A stretch of DNA of 64,000 nucleotides. Source: an uncultured Enhydrobacter sp. Lineage in GTDB: Bacteria > Pseudomonadota > Gammaproteobacteria > Pseudomonadales > Moraxellaceae. The stretch spans positions 1 to 64,000 of the forward strand of contig CAMIOS010000006.1 of assembly GCA_946222995.1 (NCBI GenBank), written 5' to 3'. Under the pieces are notes generated by a model that made no database searches, was not told the origin of the DNA, and worked only from the letters and a program-made list of their open reading frames with translations. This document shows positions 43,001 through 52,060 of this stretch, one piece after another (position 1 is the stretch's first letter; every line of letters starts with the position of its first letter). Both the position numbers and the translations under genes were made by a program.

Positions 43001-45937
43001 TTAGTCAGTCGCTTGTTTTTCAGCCACTTCGGCTTTGGCTTCTAGTTTGTCTTCTGTGCTGTCTTCATTACTTGGCAAGCCTAATGCATCATTGATGACT
43101 TTTTGCTGTTGGGCAATGTGCATTTGCATTGAACCTGCGGCGGGCGCAGCAGATGAAGGGCGAGCCACCGGCTCTAATAAATACGCCTTAGTTGGACGAG
43201 TAGCAGGTTTAGGCGGTGCAATCAAACGGAACAAGTGTGGTGCAAGATAATACCAAGCGCCTTGGTTGCGTGGTTCTTCTTGAGTCCATACAATACCTTC
43301 AAGGTTCGGGTATTTTGCCACTTCTTCTAAAATACGGGCTTCTGGCAATGGATAAAGTTGCTCAATACGTACAATGGCAACATTTTCTAGTCCCAATTCA
43401 CGGCGTTTTTCTAGTAAGTCGTAATATATTTTACCGCCACAAAGTACCAAACGTGTCACTTTATTGTTATCTAGTTGGTCAATTTCGCTAATGACTGTCT
43501 CAAATTTGCCATTGGCTAATTCTTCCAAGGTTGAAACCGCCAGTTTATGACGTAACAAAGACTTTGGTGACATAACAATCATTGGCTTACGTGCAGGGCG
43601 AATCACTTGACGACGCAAGGCATGAAAAATCTGTGCTGGTGTCGTTGGTGTCAATACTTGCATATTGTCTTCGGCACAAAGCTGTAAATAGCGCTCTAGA
43701 CGAGCCGATGAATGCTCTGGTCCTTGACCTTCATAACCATGTGGTAATAGCATGGTTAGACCACATAGCCGTTGCCATTTGGTTTCACCGCTTGAGATAA
43801 ATTGGTCAATGACCACTTGTGCGCCATTGGCAAAATCGCCAAATTGGGCTTCCCAAATAACCAACGCATTAGGTACCGTGGTCGCATAGCCGTATTCAAA
43901 TGCCAACACCGCCTCTTCTGATAATAGTGAGTTAAAAGTATCAAAACGGGCTTGATTTGCGGATAGATTGGCAAGTGGCACATACATGCTACCATCTTTC
44001 ATATTAAAGAGTTCAGAATGACGATGTGAGAAGGTACCACGCCCCACGTCTTCCCCTGTAATACGCACAGGATAGCCTTCATCTACCAGCGAGGCATAGG
44101 CTAAGGTTTCTGCCGCGCCCCAGTTCAAGGGTTCTTGCCCTGTTTGCATGGCATGGCGTTGCTCCACCACTTTTTGGACTTGGCGTTGTAACTCATAACC
44201 TGCTGGCATTTGAGCCATTTTTTCGCCGTATGCCTTTAATTTACTAATGTCAACGCTCGTGTCCCAATTGTCTTGTAATTTATGACCAAGATATGGGGTC
44301 CAATCAACGTACAGTTCTTTATTAGGTTCACGTACCAACGAACTGGCAACATACTCACCTTTATCGAGCGATTCACGATACTGGTCTTCATAAGCCACGC
44401 TTTCTTCTTTGCTAAGTAGCCCCTCTGCCACTAATTTATTGGCATATAGTTCACGGGTACTTGGCAATTTTTTGATAACCGAATACATTAAAGGTTGAGT
44501 GGCAGATGGCTCATCCGCCTCGTTATGTCCGTTACGGCGATAACAATACATATCAATCACGATATCTTTGTGGAATTCTCTGCGATAATCATGGGCAAGC
44601 TGGGCAATAAAGACAACGGCTTCTGGGTTATCACCATTCACATGAAAAATTGGGGCGTGAACCATTTTGGCGATATCAGTACAATATTCTGTCGACCGCG
44701 CATCTTCTAGGCGACTGGTTGTAAAACCTACTTGGTTATTAATCACAATATGTAACGTACCGCCGGTGGCATAGGCACGGGTCTGTGACATTTGGAACGT
44801 TTCTTGGTTAACACCTTGGCCGGCAAAAGCCGCATCACCGTGCACCACAATTGGCAATACTTGATTGCCCGCTGTGTCATCGCGTCGAACTTGTCTTGCC
44901 CGCACCGAACCAATTAATACTGGCGATACAATCTCAAGATGCGAGGGGTTAAAGGCCAATGCCAGGTGAGCTTCACCGCCTGGGGTCATCACATTTGATG
45001 AAAAACCATTGTGATATTTCACATCACCAGAACCCACGGTCGGTAATTTTTTACCATCAAATTCATCAAACAGATCTTTTGGATTTTTACCCAAAATATT
45101 GACAAGTAAGTTTAAACGTCCACGGTGTGCCATACCAATAACCATTTCTTTGGTGCCATTCTCACCAGCACGTTGGATCATCTCATTGACCATCGGGATA
45201 AAACTTTCCCCACCCTCAAGACCGAAACGTTTAACCCCTGTATATTTACGAGCCAGATATTTTTCTAAGCCTTCAGCGGCAGTTAATCGCTCTAGAATGG
45301 CTTTACGTTTTTCATCGTCAAATTTGATAAACCCAAGATTTTGCTCAAGGTATTTTTCGATCCAACGTTTTTCTTTGGCAGTGGTGACGTGAAAATACTC
45401 TGCCCCAATACTACTACAATAAACCCGGTTAAGAATCTCTAGAATTTCACGCAAAGTAGCCGTTTCTTTACCAATATGTAAGTCACTCACGGGGTACACG
45501 GTGTCTAAATCAGCAGAAGATAGCCCGTAGTATTCTAGACTTAATTCTTCGATTTGCGGACGGGGCATCAATCCTAGTGGGTCAAGTTTGGCATGGCGAT
45601 GACCACGGCGACGATAATTAGAAATGAGTTTTTGCACACCCATTTGATTGTCACTAAACTCGCGTAATTGGCTAGGATTGACTATGTCACCTGTTTGAGA
45701 AGTGACTTTACTGGCAGTGGTATTACGAGCCAATAATAAAAATTGATCTTGAATGGCATGATGCAGAGCCTGCTTGTCAGCATCACTTGCAAATTGCTCA
45801 AAATAAGGCAAATACTGAGGGTCAACACTTTGGGGATCTTGTAAATACTGTTCGTAGAGAGATTCGAGATAAACGGCGTTATCTGCAGACAGTTCGGTTG
45901 AACCTACTGTCGAGGCGGTAGAATGGCTGGTGTTCAT
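43001..45937 (-). CDS. sucA: 2-oxoglutarate dehydrogenase E1 (thiamine-diphosphate dependent)
   Basis: Decarboxylates 2-oxoglutarate and transfers succinyl to SucB. The 978 residues include the N-terminal YLESLYEQYLQDPQSVDPQY segment used in E2 binding, GMAHRGRLNLL, the thiamine-diphosphate motif around GDAAFAGQGVNQE to INNQVGFTTS, and the transketolase-like C-terminal parts (EDVGRGTFSHRHSE; LPHGYEGQGPEHSSARLERYL). Length is slightly above E. coli (933). It starts the suc unit, with a 462-bp gap to sdhB. Confidence 0.97.
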   Translation of the reverse strand: MNTSHSTASTVGSTELSADNAVYLESLYEQYLQDPQSVDPQYLPYFEQFASDADKQALHHAIQDQFLLLARNTTASKVTSQTGDIVNPSQLREFSDNQMGVQKLISNYRRRGHRHAKLDPLGLMPRPQIEELSLEYYGLSSADLDTVYPVSDLHIGKETATLREILEILNRVYCSSIGAEYFHVTTAKEKRWIEKYLEQNLGFIKFDDEKRKAILERLTAAEGLEKYLARKYTGVKRFGLEGGESFIPMVNEMIQRAGENGTKEMVIGMAHRGRLNLLVNILGKNPKDLFDEFDGKKLPTVGSGDVKYHNGFSSNVMTPGGEAHLALAFNPSHLEIVSPVLIGSVRARQVRRDDTAGNQVLPIVVHGDAAFAGQGVNQETFQMSQTRAYATGGTLHIVINNQVGFTTSRLEDARSTEYCTDIAKMVHAPIFHVNGDNPEAVVFIAQLAHDYRREFHKDIVIDMYCYRRNGHNEADEPSATQPLMYSVIKKLPSTRELYANKLVAEGLLSKEESVAYEDQYRESLDKGEYVASSLVREPNKELYVDWTPYLGHKLQDNWDTSVDISKLKAYGEKMAQMPAGYELQRQVQKVVEQRHAMQTGQEPLNWGAAETLAYASLVDEGYPVRITGEDVGRGTFSHRHSELFNMKDGSMYVPLANLSANQARFDTFNSLLSEEAVLAFEYGYATTVPNALVIWEAQFGDFANGAQVVIDQFISSGETKWQRLCGLTMLLPHGYEGQGPEHSSARLERYLQLCAEDNMQVLTPTTPAQIFHALRRQVIRPARKPMIVMSPKSLLRHKLAVSTLEELANGKFETVISEIDQLDNNKVTRLVLCGGKIYYDLLEKRRELGLENVAIVRIEQLYPLPEARILEEVAKYPNLEGIVWTQEEPRNQGAWYYLAPHLFRLIAPPKPATRPTKAYLLEPVARPSSAAPAAGSMQMHIAQQQKVINDALGLPSNEDSTEDKLEAKAEVAEKQATD

Positions 45938-46215
45938 AATACTCTTCTATCTTTATTTGAATTTAAAGGCGATGTTGAAAGAAAGTTTTTTATCTCATTA
46001 GCGTAACATTATTGGATGATGCAAAGAATTTGCCTAGATAATAGTAATCATTTACCAACGAAATATATCTTTGGGTTTTGATATTTATAAGCGCTTGAGC
46101 GAATTTGAGTAATTATTTATCACGCTCTATCAAATACTTAATACAAAATTTCTTTACTCATTGAAATAATGCAAATAGCTAGTCATTCTCATGTTATTAT
46201 AAAGCAGGCTACATG

Positions 46216-46384
46216 CTGACTGTGTTGTATTTTGTTTAGTTAAATAGCCTTAGCCTTTCAACAAGCTATGCATAAGTCATACAACGTCAGCTTATCCCTA
46301 GCAAAAATTTTAAGCCCTAAAAAACAAGTCGTGGTCATAAATGACAAATACCCTGTAATAGTTAAATTATCAGGGTATTTTTTT
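46216..46384 (+). ncRNA. Candidate small RNA between sucA and sdhB
   Basis: On the plus strand, CTGACT (46216-46221) and TTAAAT (46240-46245, 18-bp spacing) form a weak promoter, and a full intrinsic terminator ends at 46384, which would give an RNA of about 130 nt. No plus-strand protein gene lies upstream to explain that terminator. Purely a pattern-based proposal. Confidence 0.25.
46346..46384. terminator. Terminator between sdhB and sucA
   Basis: The stem aaataccctg / cagggtattt, extended by taat/atta, has TTTTTTT after it on the plus strand and only a short T-tract on the minus strand. It is 16 bp past the sdhB stop, so it may end the sdh operon, but its best orientation is plus. Confidence 0.7.
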
Positions 46385-46399
46385 CGACGCTATTTTGTT

Positions 46400-47110
46400 T
46401 TAGCCTGCTTGACCAATCAATAGATTACGTAAATGCCCAATGGCTTTGGTGGGGTTTAAGCCTTTAGGACAAACGGCTACGCAATTCATGATACCACGGC
46501 AGCGAAATAGGCTAAATGGATCGTCAAGGCGAGCCAAGCGTTCTTGTGTGTCGGTATCTCGACTATCTGCCACAAAACGATAACCATTTAACAGCGCTGA
46601 GGGACCTAAGAATTTATCAGGGTTCCACCAAAATGAAGGGCAACTTGTGGAACAACAAGCACACAAGATACATTCATAAAGACCATTAAGTTTTTCACGG
46701 TCTTCTGGCGATTGTAAACGCTCAGTGGGTGGGGCAGGTTGGTCATTAATCAAATATGGATGAACTTTTTCATATTGTTCATAGAATTGGTTCATATCAA
46801 CAACCAAGTCACGAATCACCGGCAATCCTGGTAAGGGACGGAGTGTGATTTTTTGTGGCAAGGTATTCATATTCACAAGACATGACAACCCATTTTTACC
46901 ATTAATATTCATACCGTCCGAACCACAAATGCCTTCACGGCAGGAACGACGAAAACTAATGGTTTCATCCATTTTTTTTAAGCGAACCAGTACGTCTAAT
47001 AACATACGATCTGAGTCTAGCAACTCAATTTGGTATGTTTGCATACGTGGGGCTGCATCCTTATCAGGATCGTAGCGAAAAATTTCGATGGTGCGAGTAC
47101 CTCGGCTCAT
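46400..47110 (-). CDS. sdhB: Succinate dehydrogenase iron-sulfur subunit
   Basis: Carries electrons from SdhA to ubiquinone through three clusters. The 236 residues show SCREGICGSDGMNINGKNGLSC-type cysteines for 2Fe-2S, CILCACCSTSCPSFWW for 4Fe-4S, and CRGIMNCVAVCPKGLNP for 3Fe-4S. A GAGGAG ribosome site precedes the ATG. It is the last gene of sdhCDAB. Confidence 0.97.
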   Translation of the reverse strand: MSRGTRTIEIFRYDPDKDAAPRMQTYQIELLDSDRMLLDVLVRLKKMDETISFRRSCREGICGSDGMNINGKNGLSCLVNMNTLPQKITLRPLPGLPVIRDLVVDMNQFYEQYEKVHPYLINDQPAPPTERLQSPEDREKLNGLYECILCACCSTSCPSFWWNPDKFLGPSALLNGYRFVADSRDTDTQERLARLDDPFSLFRCRGIMNCVAVCPKGLNPTKAIGHLRNLLIGQAG

Positions 47111-47237
47111 ATTGCTAAACTCCTCACTGTGACATTTTTAATAGACTTCTTAAAAATATCAAATTTTAAAAGAATTTTTGAACATAGCAGGCGTATTAAA
47201 TACGCCGCTACTAAAGAACTTTAAGTTGGTTAAACCT

Positions 47238-49091
47238 TTAGAAAGTACGAACTTTTGGCTCAACGTAATCCACGGTTAAAGGGCTTTTACGCACAGGTTT
47301 ATAAATAACGCGGTTACCTTCTGAATACCAAAGCGTGTGCTTCATCCATTCATGGTCGTTACGACCCAGCGGTGCATAGCTATCATCGGCTGGGCGTTCA
47401 TAGTCAACCACCGTATGTGCACCACGACACTCTTGGCGTAATGATGCAGAAATCATGGTCGCTTTAGCAACTTCATATAGATTTGCCACTTCTAACGCCT
47501 CGATACGAGCAGTATTAAAGACTTGTGATTTATCTGCCAAGTGTACTTGATTGACTTTGCTTTCTAACGCCAAGATTTTTTGCACGCCTTCATTCATTGA
47601 CGCTTGGGTACGAAATACACCCGCATGTTGCTGCATGGTACGGCGAATCTCATCTGCCACATCTTGGGCATTTAGACCCGTGGTGGTCTGCTGTAAATAA
47701 TTGAGACGCGCCAAGGTTTTATCAAGTACCGTTGGTGGCAGTGGCTCATATTCGTGACGGTCAGCCGCGTGGAACTCATCAATAATATGCTGACCTGCCG
47801 CACGACCAAATACGACTAAGTCAAGTAATGAGTTAGTACCTAAACGGTTCGCACCATGAACAGACACACAAGAACATTCACCAATGGCATATAAACCTTT
47901 AACAATGGTTTGCTCAGCATATAAGCCCTCGGCATCCGTGCCAGCTTCAAGGTTTGGTATTACCACTTGACCATGAATATTGGTTGGAATGCCGCCCATT
48001 TGGTAATGGATGGTTGGAACAACAGGAATCGGCTCTTTGGTAATATCCACGTTAGCAAAGTTTTTACCAATCTCATAGACTGACGGTAACCGCTTCATGA
48101 TGGTTTCAACACCCAAGTGGGTCATATCTAATACCACATAGTCACCATTAGGGCCACAGCCACGACCTTCTTTAATTTCCTGGTCCATTGAGCGTGAGAC
48201 GAAATCACGTGGGGCTAAATCTTTTAAGGTTGGGGCATAACGCTCCATAAAGGCTTCACCGTCTTTATTACGAAGTAATGCACCTTCACCACGACAGCCT
48301 TCGGTCAACAATACACCGGCACCTGCCACACCCGTTGGGTGAAATTGCCAAAATTCCATGTCTTGTAGTGGAATACCCGCACGCACTGCCATACCTAGAC
48401 CATCACCCGTATTAATAAAGGCATTGGTTGATGCGGCAAAAATACGCCCTGCCCCACCTGTGGCAAGTACCGTGGTTTTGGCTTGGAATACCGCGATTTT
48501 ACCGGTTTCTTGGTCTAGCGCAATCACGCCATTGATGTCACCTTTGCTATCTTTTACCAAGTCTAACGCAATCCACTCAATAAAAAATTGGGTGCCTTGT
48601 TCAAGGTTTTTTTGGTACAGCGTATGAAGCAGCGCGTGCCCGGTACGGTCAGCGGCCGCACAGGCACGCTGTACCGCTTTTTCGCCATAATTGGCGGTAT
48701 GTCCACCAAATGGACGCTGATAAATTGTACCATCGGCATTACGGTCAAATGGCATCCCCATATGCTCTAGTTCATACACGACTTTTGGGGCTTCACGACA
48801 CATATACTCAATCGCATCTTGATCGCCTAGCCAGTCAGAGCCTTTAATGGTGTCATAAAAGTGAAAGTGCCAGTTATCATCACTCATATTTCCCAAACTT
48901 GCCCCGATACCGCCTTGGGCGGCGACTGTATGTGAACGGGTTGGGAACACTTTGGTTAAAACGGCGACATTCATACCGCCACGAGCCAATTGTAGTGAGG
49001 CACGCATACCTGAACCACCACCACCAACAATGACCGCATCAAACGACAGGGTTTGAATATTGCTGATAGTGTTATCTTGTTTTGTTGCCAT
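47238..49091 (-). CDS. sdhA: Succinate dehydrogenase flavoprotein subunit
   Basis: Oxidises succinate to fumarate with covalently bound FAD. The 617 residues include the FAD loop VGGGGSGMRASLQLARGG, the flavinylation site TRSHTVAAQGGIGA with its His, the substrate-site stretch HPTGVAGAGVLLTEGCRGEG, and RLGTNSLLDLVVFGRAAG near the end. Standard length; 127 bp separates it from sdhB. Confidence 0.98.
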   Translation of the reverse strand: MATKQDNTISNIQTLSFDAVIVGGGGSGMRASLQLARGGMNVAVLTKVFPTRSHTVAAQGGIGASLGNMSDDNWHFHFYDTIKGSDWLGDQDAIEYMCREAPKVVYELEHMGMPFDRNADGTIYQRPFGGHTANYGEKAVQRACAAADRTGHALLHTLYQKNLEQGTQFFIEWIALDLVKDSKGDINGVIALDQETGKIAVFQAKTTVLATGGAGRIFAASTNAFINTGDGLGMAVRAGIPLQDMEFWQFHPTGVAGAGVLLTEGCRGEGALLRNKDGEAFMERYAPTLKDLAPRDFVSRSMDQEIKEGRGCGPNGDYVVLDMTHLGVETIMKRLPSVYEIGKNFANVDITKEPIPVVPTIHYQMGGIPTNIHGQVVIPNLEAGTDAEGLYAEQTIVKGLYAIGECSCVSVHGANRLGTNSLLDLVVFGRAAGQHIIDEFHAADRHEYEPLPPTVLDKTLARLNYLQQTTTGLNAQDVADEIRRTMQQHAGVFRTQASMNEGVQKILALESKVNQVHLADKSQVFNTARIEALEVANLYEVAKATMISASLRQECRGAHTVVDYERPADDSYAPLGRNDHEWMKHTLWYSEGNRVIYKPVRKSPLTVDYVEPKVRTF

Positions 49092-49211
49092 TGCTTTAAT
49101 TCCTAAGCTTTAAACATCATGAAAATAAGTTATCAAAACAACAATCATCATGAACATTGAATCTACTGCGAATAATATTTCTTAGCCAATCAAATCAACT
49201 AAACTGAGTGA

Positions 49212-49553
49212 TTAGAAAAAGAAAATCATCACGCCCCAGAAAAGATACACGATAATCGCAATAATCATCGCCGCTTGTAGCACAAAGCGTAAACCAGTTG
49301 ACTTCACATAATCGGTAAATACCGTCCACATACCGACCCACGCATGCCCTGCCAATGCCAAAATCGCAAGCAAACTAAACAATCGCATTGGCATACTCAA
49401 CATAAAGCCTTGCCACATCTCAAACGTCGGGTGTAAGTGCATCAAAAACCACACCAGTAGCACCACCGAATATACTGCCAAAATCACCGCACTAATACGT
49501 TGAACGACCCAATCACGTGAGCCCGAGCCTGTTAGACCTGTTGCACTTTTCAT
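49212..49553 (-). CDS. sdhD: Succinate dehydrogenase membrane anchor
   Basis: From the chosen ATG it has 113 residues with three membrane helices. It contains the SGSRDWVVQRISAVIL region with the quinone-site Arg, and the haem-ligand histidine region in HAWVGMWTVFTDY. The frame is open to 49610, but ATG at 49551-49553 overlaps the sdhC stop (TGATG), which is the normal coupled arrangement. Confidence 0.92.
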   Translation of the reverse strand: MKSATGLTGSGSRDWVVQRISAVILAVYSVVLLVWFLMHLHPTFEMWQGFMLSMPMRLFSLLAILALAGHAWVGMWTVFTDYVKSTGLRFVLQAAMIIAIIVYLFWGVMIFFF

Positions 49554-49942
49554 CAGAACATCACCCATACAAATGAACCAACAACCCAAAGAGCAGCAAT
49601 AATAAAGCAAATAATTGCCGCCATACGCCCACTATTTAACTCTTCTGTCATTCCCATATCAGCGAATAAATGCTTCATGCCCATCACAAAATGATAGCCA
49701 ATCGCAGCGACAAAAACCCAAGCCAAAAACTTGACCAATGGATTAGCAAATACATTGGCAAACCCGTCAGCAGAAGACAGTGATGTCTGGAAAATCCACA
49801 ACAGCACAGGAATTAATAAAAATAACACCACACCAGACACACGGTGGGTAATTGATACCATAGCGACAGGATTTTTTGAATTAACCTCAATCACATGGCT
49901 TAAAGGAAGAACGATCGGTCGGTTGCTTTTCACAGCGGACAT
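49553..49942 (-). CDS. sdhC: Succinate dehydrogenase cytochrome b556 subunit
   Basis: A 129-residue subunit with three membrane helices. SITHRVSGVVLFLLIPV holds the Ser/Arg of the quinone site, and HFVMGMKHLFADMG contains the haem-ligand His. First gene of sdhCDAB. Oddly, the AAGG ribosome site directly touches the ATG, and an in-frame stop two codons earlier excludes an upstream start, so initiation may be inefficient or the transcript leader short. Confidence 0.94.
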   Translation of the reverse strand: MSAVKSNRPIVLPLSHVIEVNSKNPVAMVSITHRVSGVVLFLLIPVLLWIFQTSLSSADGFANVFANPLVKFLAWVFVAAIGYHFVMGMKHLFADMGMTEELNSGRMAAIICFIIAALWVVGSFVWVMF

Positions 49943-50619
49943 CCTTTATTCGTGGTTAGAACTTACCTGTCACACCATCAATTGTCGCCAGAGTATAACC
50001 AAGTGATAATATATGCTTTTAATGGAACATGCAGGTAAATCGAAGAGAAGGAATAGCTAGCGTACTTTATTTTTCGAAGTCTATATTTAGCAAAGTTTAT
50101 TAAGCCTTTATCTTTAGCCCAGTTTTTATCAAGGTTTTGCTCGTTAAGCTAAAAAATTAAAATCGACAAAAAGCCATCAATGACTTACTTCTCTGATTAG
50201 ATTGATCATAGTTTCAAAAACGTAAGTAATTGATAGCAAACAGCGCTAAAATAAAGCTAGCCACCAGTAAATTTTGTTAATTATAAAAGTCTTTGCTTAC
50301 AAATACAAACGAAAAAGCCAAAAAGTTGCAATTATTCAATTTTTCTCAACAAATATCCTACTTATTACCATTCTGTTTCAAATTTATTTCCATTTATTCA
50401 TTAAAAACTGCTAAGATAGCAAGGATATTTATCTTAATAGCTCAAGCCATGACTTGGTATATATGCGTTATCTTAAATTTCTCTTTTTCACCTCCACCCT
50501 CTAACTGATTGTATCAGTATATTATATTGGGCATTTAGACGGTGAACAAACCTTGTGTGATGGTAACAATAAACACAATAGCGATAAACAACGAGAAGTC
50601 AACAAACAGCGAGGATATG
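49943..50619. other. Divergent intergenic region sdhC / gltA
   Basis: About 680 bp with no recognisable gene; it must contain the promoters for sdhCDAB (minus) and gltA (plus). Near gltA is a short inverted repeat CTGAT-tgt-ATCAG (50505-50517) followed by TATATT boxes at 50520 and 50525; no clear -35 box goes with them. A minus-strand TATACT lies at 49992-49997. Confidence 0.45.
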
Positions 50620-51909
50620 ATGACAGATACAACAACCAATAGTGCAACTTTACATGTTAATGGTAAAGACTATCCACTTCCTATCATTGAGGGCACGTTA
50701 GGTGATCCAGTACTAGATATTAAAGCCGTACCAGAAGCCGGTTTTTGGACATTTGATCCAGGTTTTATGGCGACTGCTTCAACTGAGTCGAAAATTACCT
50801 TTATTGATGGCGACAAAGGGATTTTATTACACCGTGGTTATCCGATTGACCAACTGGCTGAAAAGGCTGAATACCTTGAAGTGGCGTATGCGTTGATTCA
50901 TGGTGACTTGCCAACCGCAGAACAAAAAGCAGATTTTTATGAAAAAGTGCGTAGACATTCAATGGTAAATGACCAACTGCGTCGTTTCTTTGAAGGCTTT
51001 CGCCGTGATGCTCACCCAATGGCGATTATGGTTGGGGTAATGGGTGCATTATCAGCGTTTTATCATAATAACTTGGATGTCAGCAAACAAGACCACCGTG
51101 AATTTACAGCGATCCGTTTGATTGCAAAAGTGCCTACGTTGGCAGCAATGTCATATAAATATAACCAAGGTCAACCGTTTATGTATCCACGTAATGACTT
51201 GACCTATGCCGAAAACTTCTTGTATATGATGTTTGCAACCCCAGCCGATGTCAATTATAAAGTCAACCCAATTCATGCCAGAGCAATGGATAAAATCTTT
51301 ACCCTGCACGCTGACCATGAACAAAATGCGTCAACCTCAACTGTACGTTTGGCAGGTTCAACTGGGGCAAACCCTTATGCTTGTATCGCCGCAGGTATCG
51401 CAGCTCTGTGGGGACCTGCGCATGGTGGTGCCAATGAAGCGGTATTAAAAATGTTGGACGAAATCGGCAGCGTAGATAATGTCGATGACTTTATCGAAAA
51501 AGTGAAACGTAAAGAAGTTAAACTGATGGGCTTTGGTCACCGCGTGTATAAAAACTTTGACCCACGTGCCAAAGTGATGAAACAAACCTGTGATGAAGTA
51601 TTGGGCGAATTGGGTATCAAGGACCCACAACTTGAACTTGCTATGAAGCTTGAGCAAATTGCCTTGAACGACCCATACTTTAAAGAGCGTAACCTCTATC
51701 CTAACGTTGATTTTTATTCAGGTATCATTCTAAAAGCGATTGGTATCCCAACTTCAATGTTTACCGTGATTTTTGCCTTGGCTCGTACTTCAGGCTGGAT
51801 TAGCCATTGGTTAGAAATGCACTCAGCGCCTTACAAAATCGGTCGTCCACGTCAGCTATATACTGGCGAAAAACAACGCGATTTTGTAAAAGTTGAAGAC
51901 CGTCAATAA
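50620..51909 (+). CDS. gltA: Citrate synthase (type II)
   Basis: Condenses acetyl-CoA and oxaloacetate at the entry of the TCA cycle. The 429 residues correspond to the hexameric, NADH-regulated gram-negative type; the first catalytic His is in LHADHEQNAST, the second in GFGHRVYKNFDPRAKVMK, and the Asp in YPNVDFYSG. The frame is open from 50542, but the ATG at 50620 follows GAGGA and gives the standard MTDTT-type N-terminus (a tandem ATG at 50617 is the alternative). It is divergent from sdhCDAB. Confidence 0.96.
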   Translation: MTDTTTNSATLHVNGKDYPLPIIEGTLGDPVLDIKAVPEAGFWTFDPGFMATASTESKITFIDGDKGILLHRGYPIDQLAEKAEYLEVAYALIHGDLPTAEQKADFYEKVRRHSMVNDQLRRFFEGFRRDAHPMAIMVGVMGALSAFYHNNLDVSKQDHREFTAIRLIAKVPTLAAMSYKYNQGQPFMYPRNDLTYAENFLYMMFATPADVNYKVNPIHARAMDKIFTLHADHEQNASTSTVRLAGSTGANPYACIAAGIAALWGPAHGGANEAVLKMLDEIGSVDNVDDFIEKVKRKEVKLMGFGHRVYKNFDPRAKVMKQTCDEVLGELGIKDPQLELAMKLEQIALNDPYFKERNLYPNVDFYSGIILKAIGIPTSMFTVIFALARTSGWISHWLEMHSAPYKIGRPRQLYTGEKQRDFVKVEDRQ

Positions 51910-51920
51910 TTCACAGAGAT

Positions 51921-51954
51921 AAAAAAACGGATTGGTTTACCAGTCCGTTTTTTT
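51921..51954. terminator. Bidirectional terminator after gltA
   Basis: The stem aaaaaacggattgg / ccagtccgtttttt (one G-U pair) has a TTTA loop, with A- and T-tracts on both sides. It lies 12 bp past gltA. Confidence 0.9.
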
Positions 51955-52008
51955 ATGTTTAGAAACCATAAATCCCATTCGACAAATCAGCAGTATTATA
52001 TGACGTGT

Positions 52009-52036
52009 AAAAACCAGCGACATAGCACTGGTTTTT
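52009..52036 (-). terminator. Terminator after icd
   Basis: A 9-bp stem aaaaaccag / ctggttttt with a 10-base loop lies 25 bp past the icd stop; on the minus strand TTTTT follows the stem. It also works in the other direction. Confidence 0.75.
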
Positions 52037-52060
52037 AAAACAATCAATTTGCTAAGAGAA

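Larger units (their letters stand above)
45938..46399. other. 462-bp gap sucA / sdhB
   Basis: No protein gene. On the minus strand a perfect TATAAT (46196-46201) could be the -10 of a sucA promoter, without a good -35, giving a leader of about 250 nt. At the sdhB side is a hairpin with a plus-strand T-tract. See the candidate small RNA entry. Confidence 0.5.
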
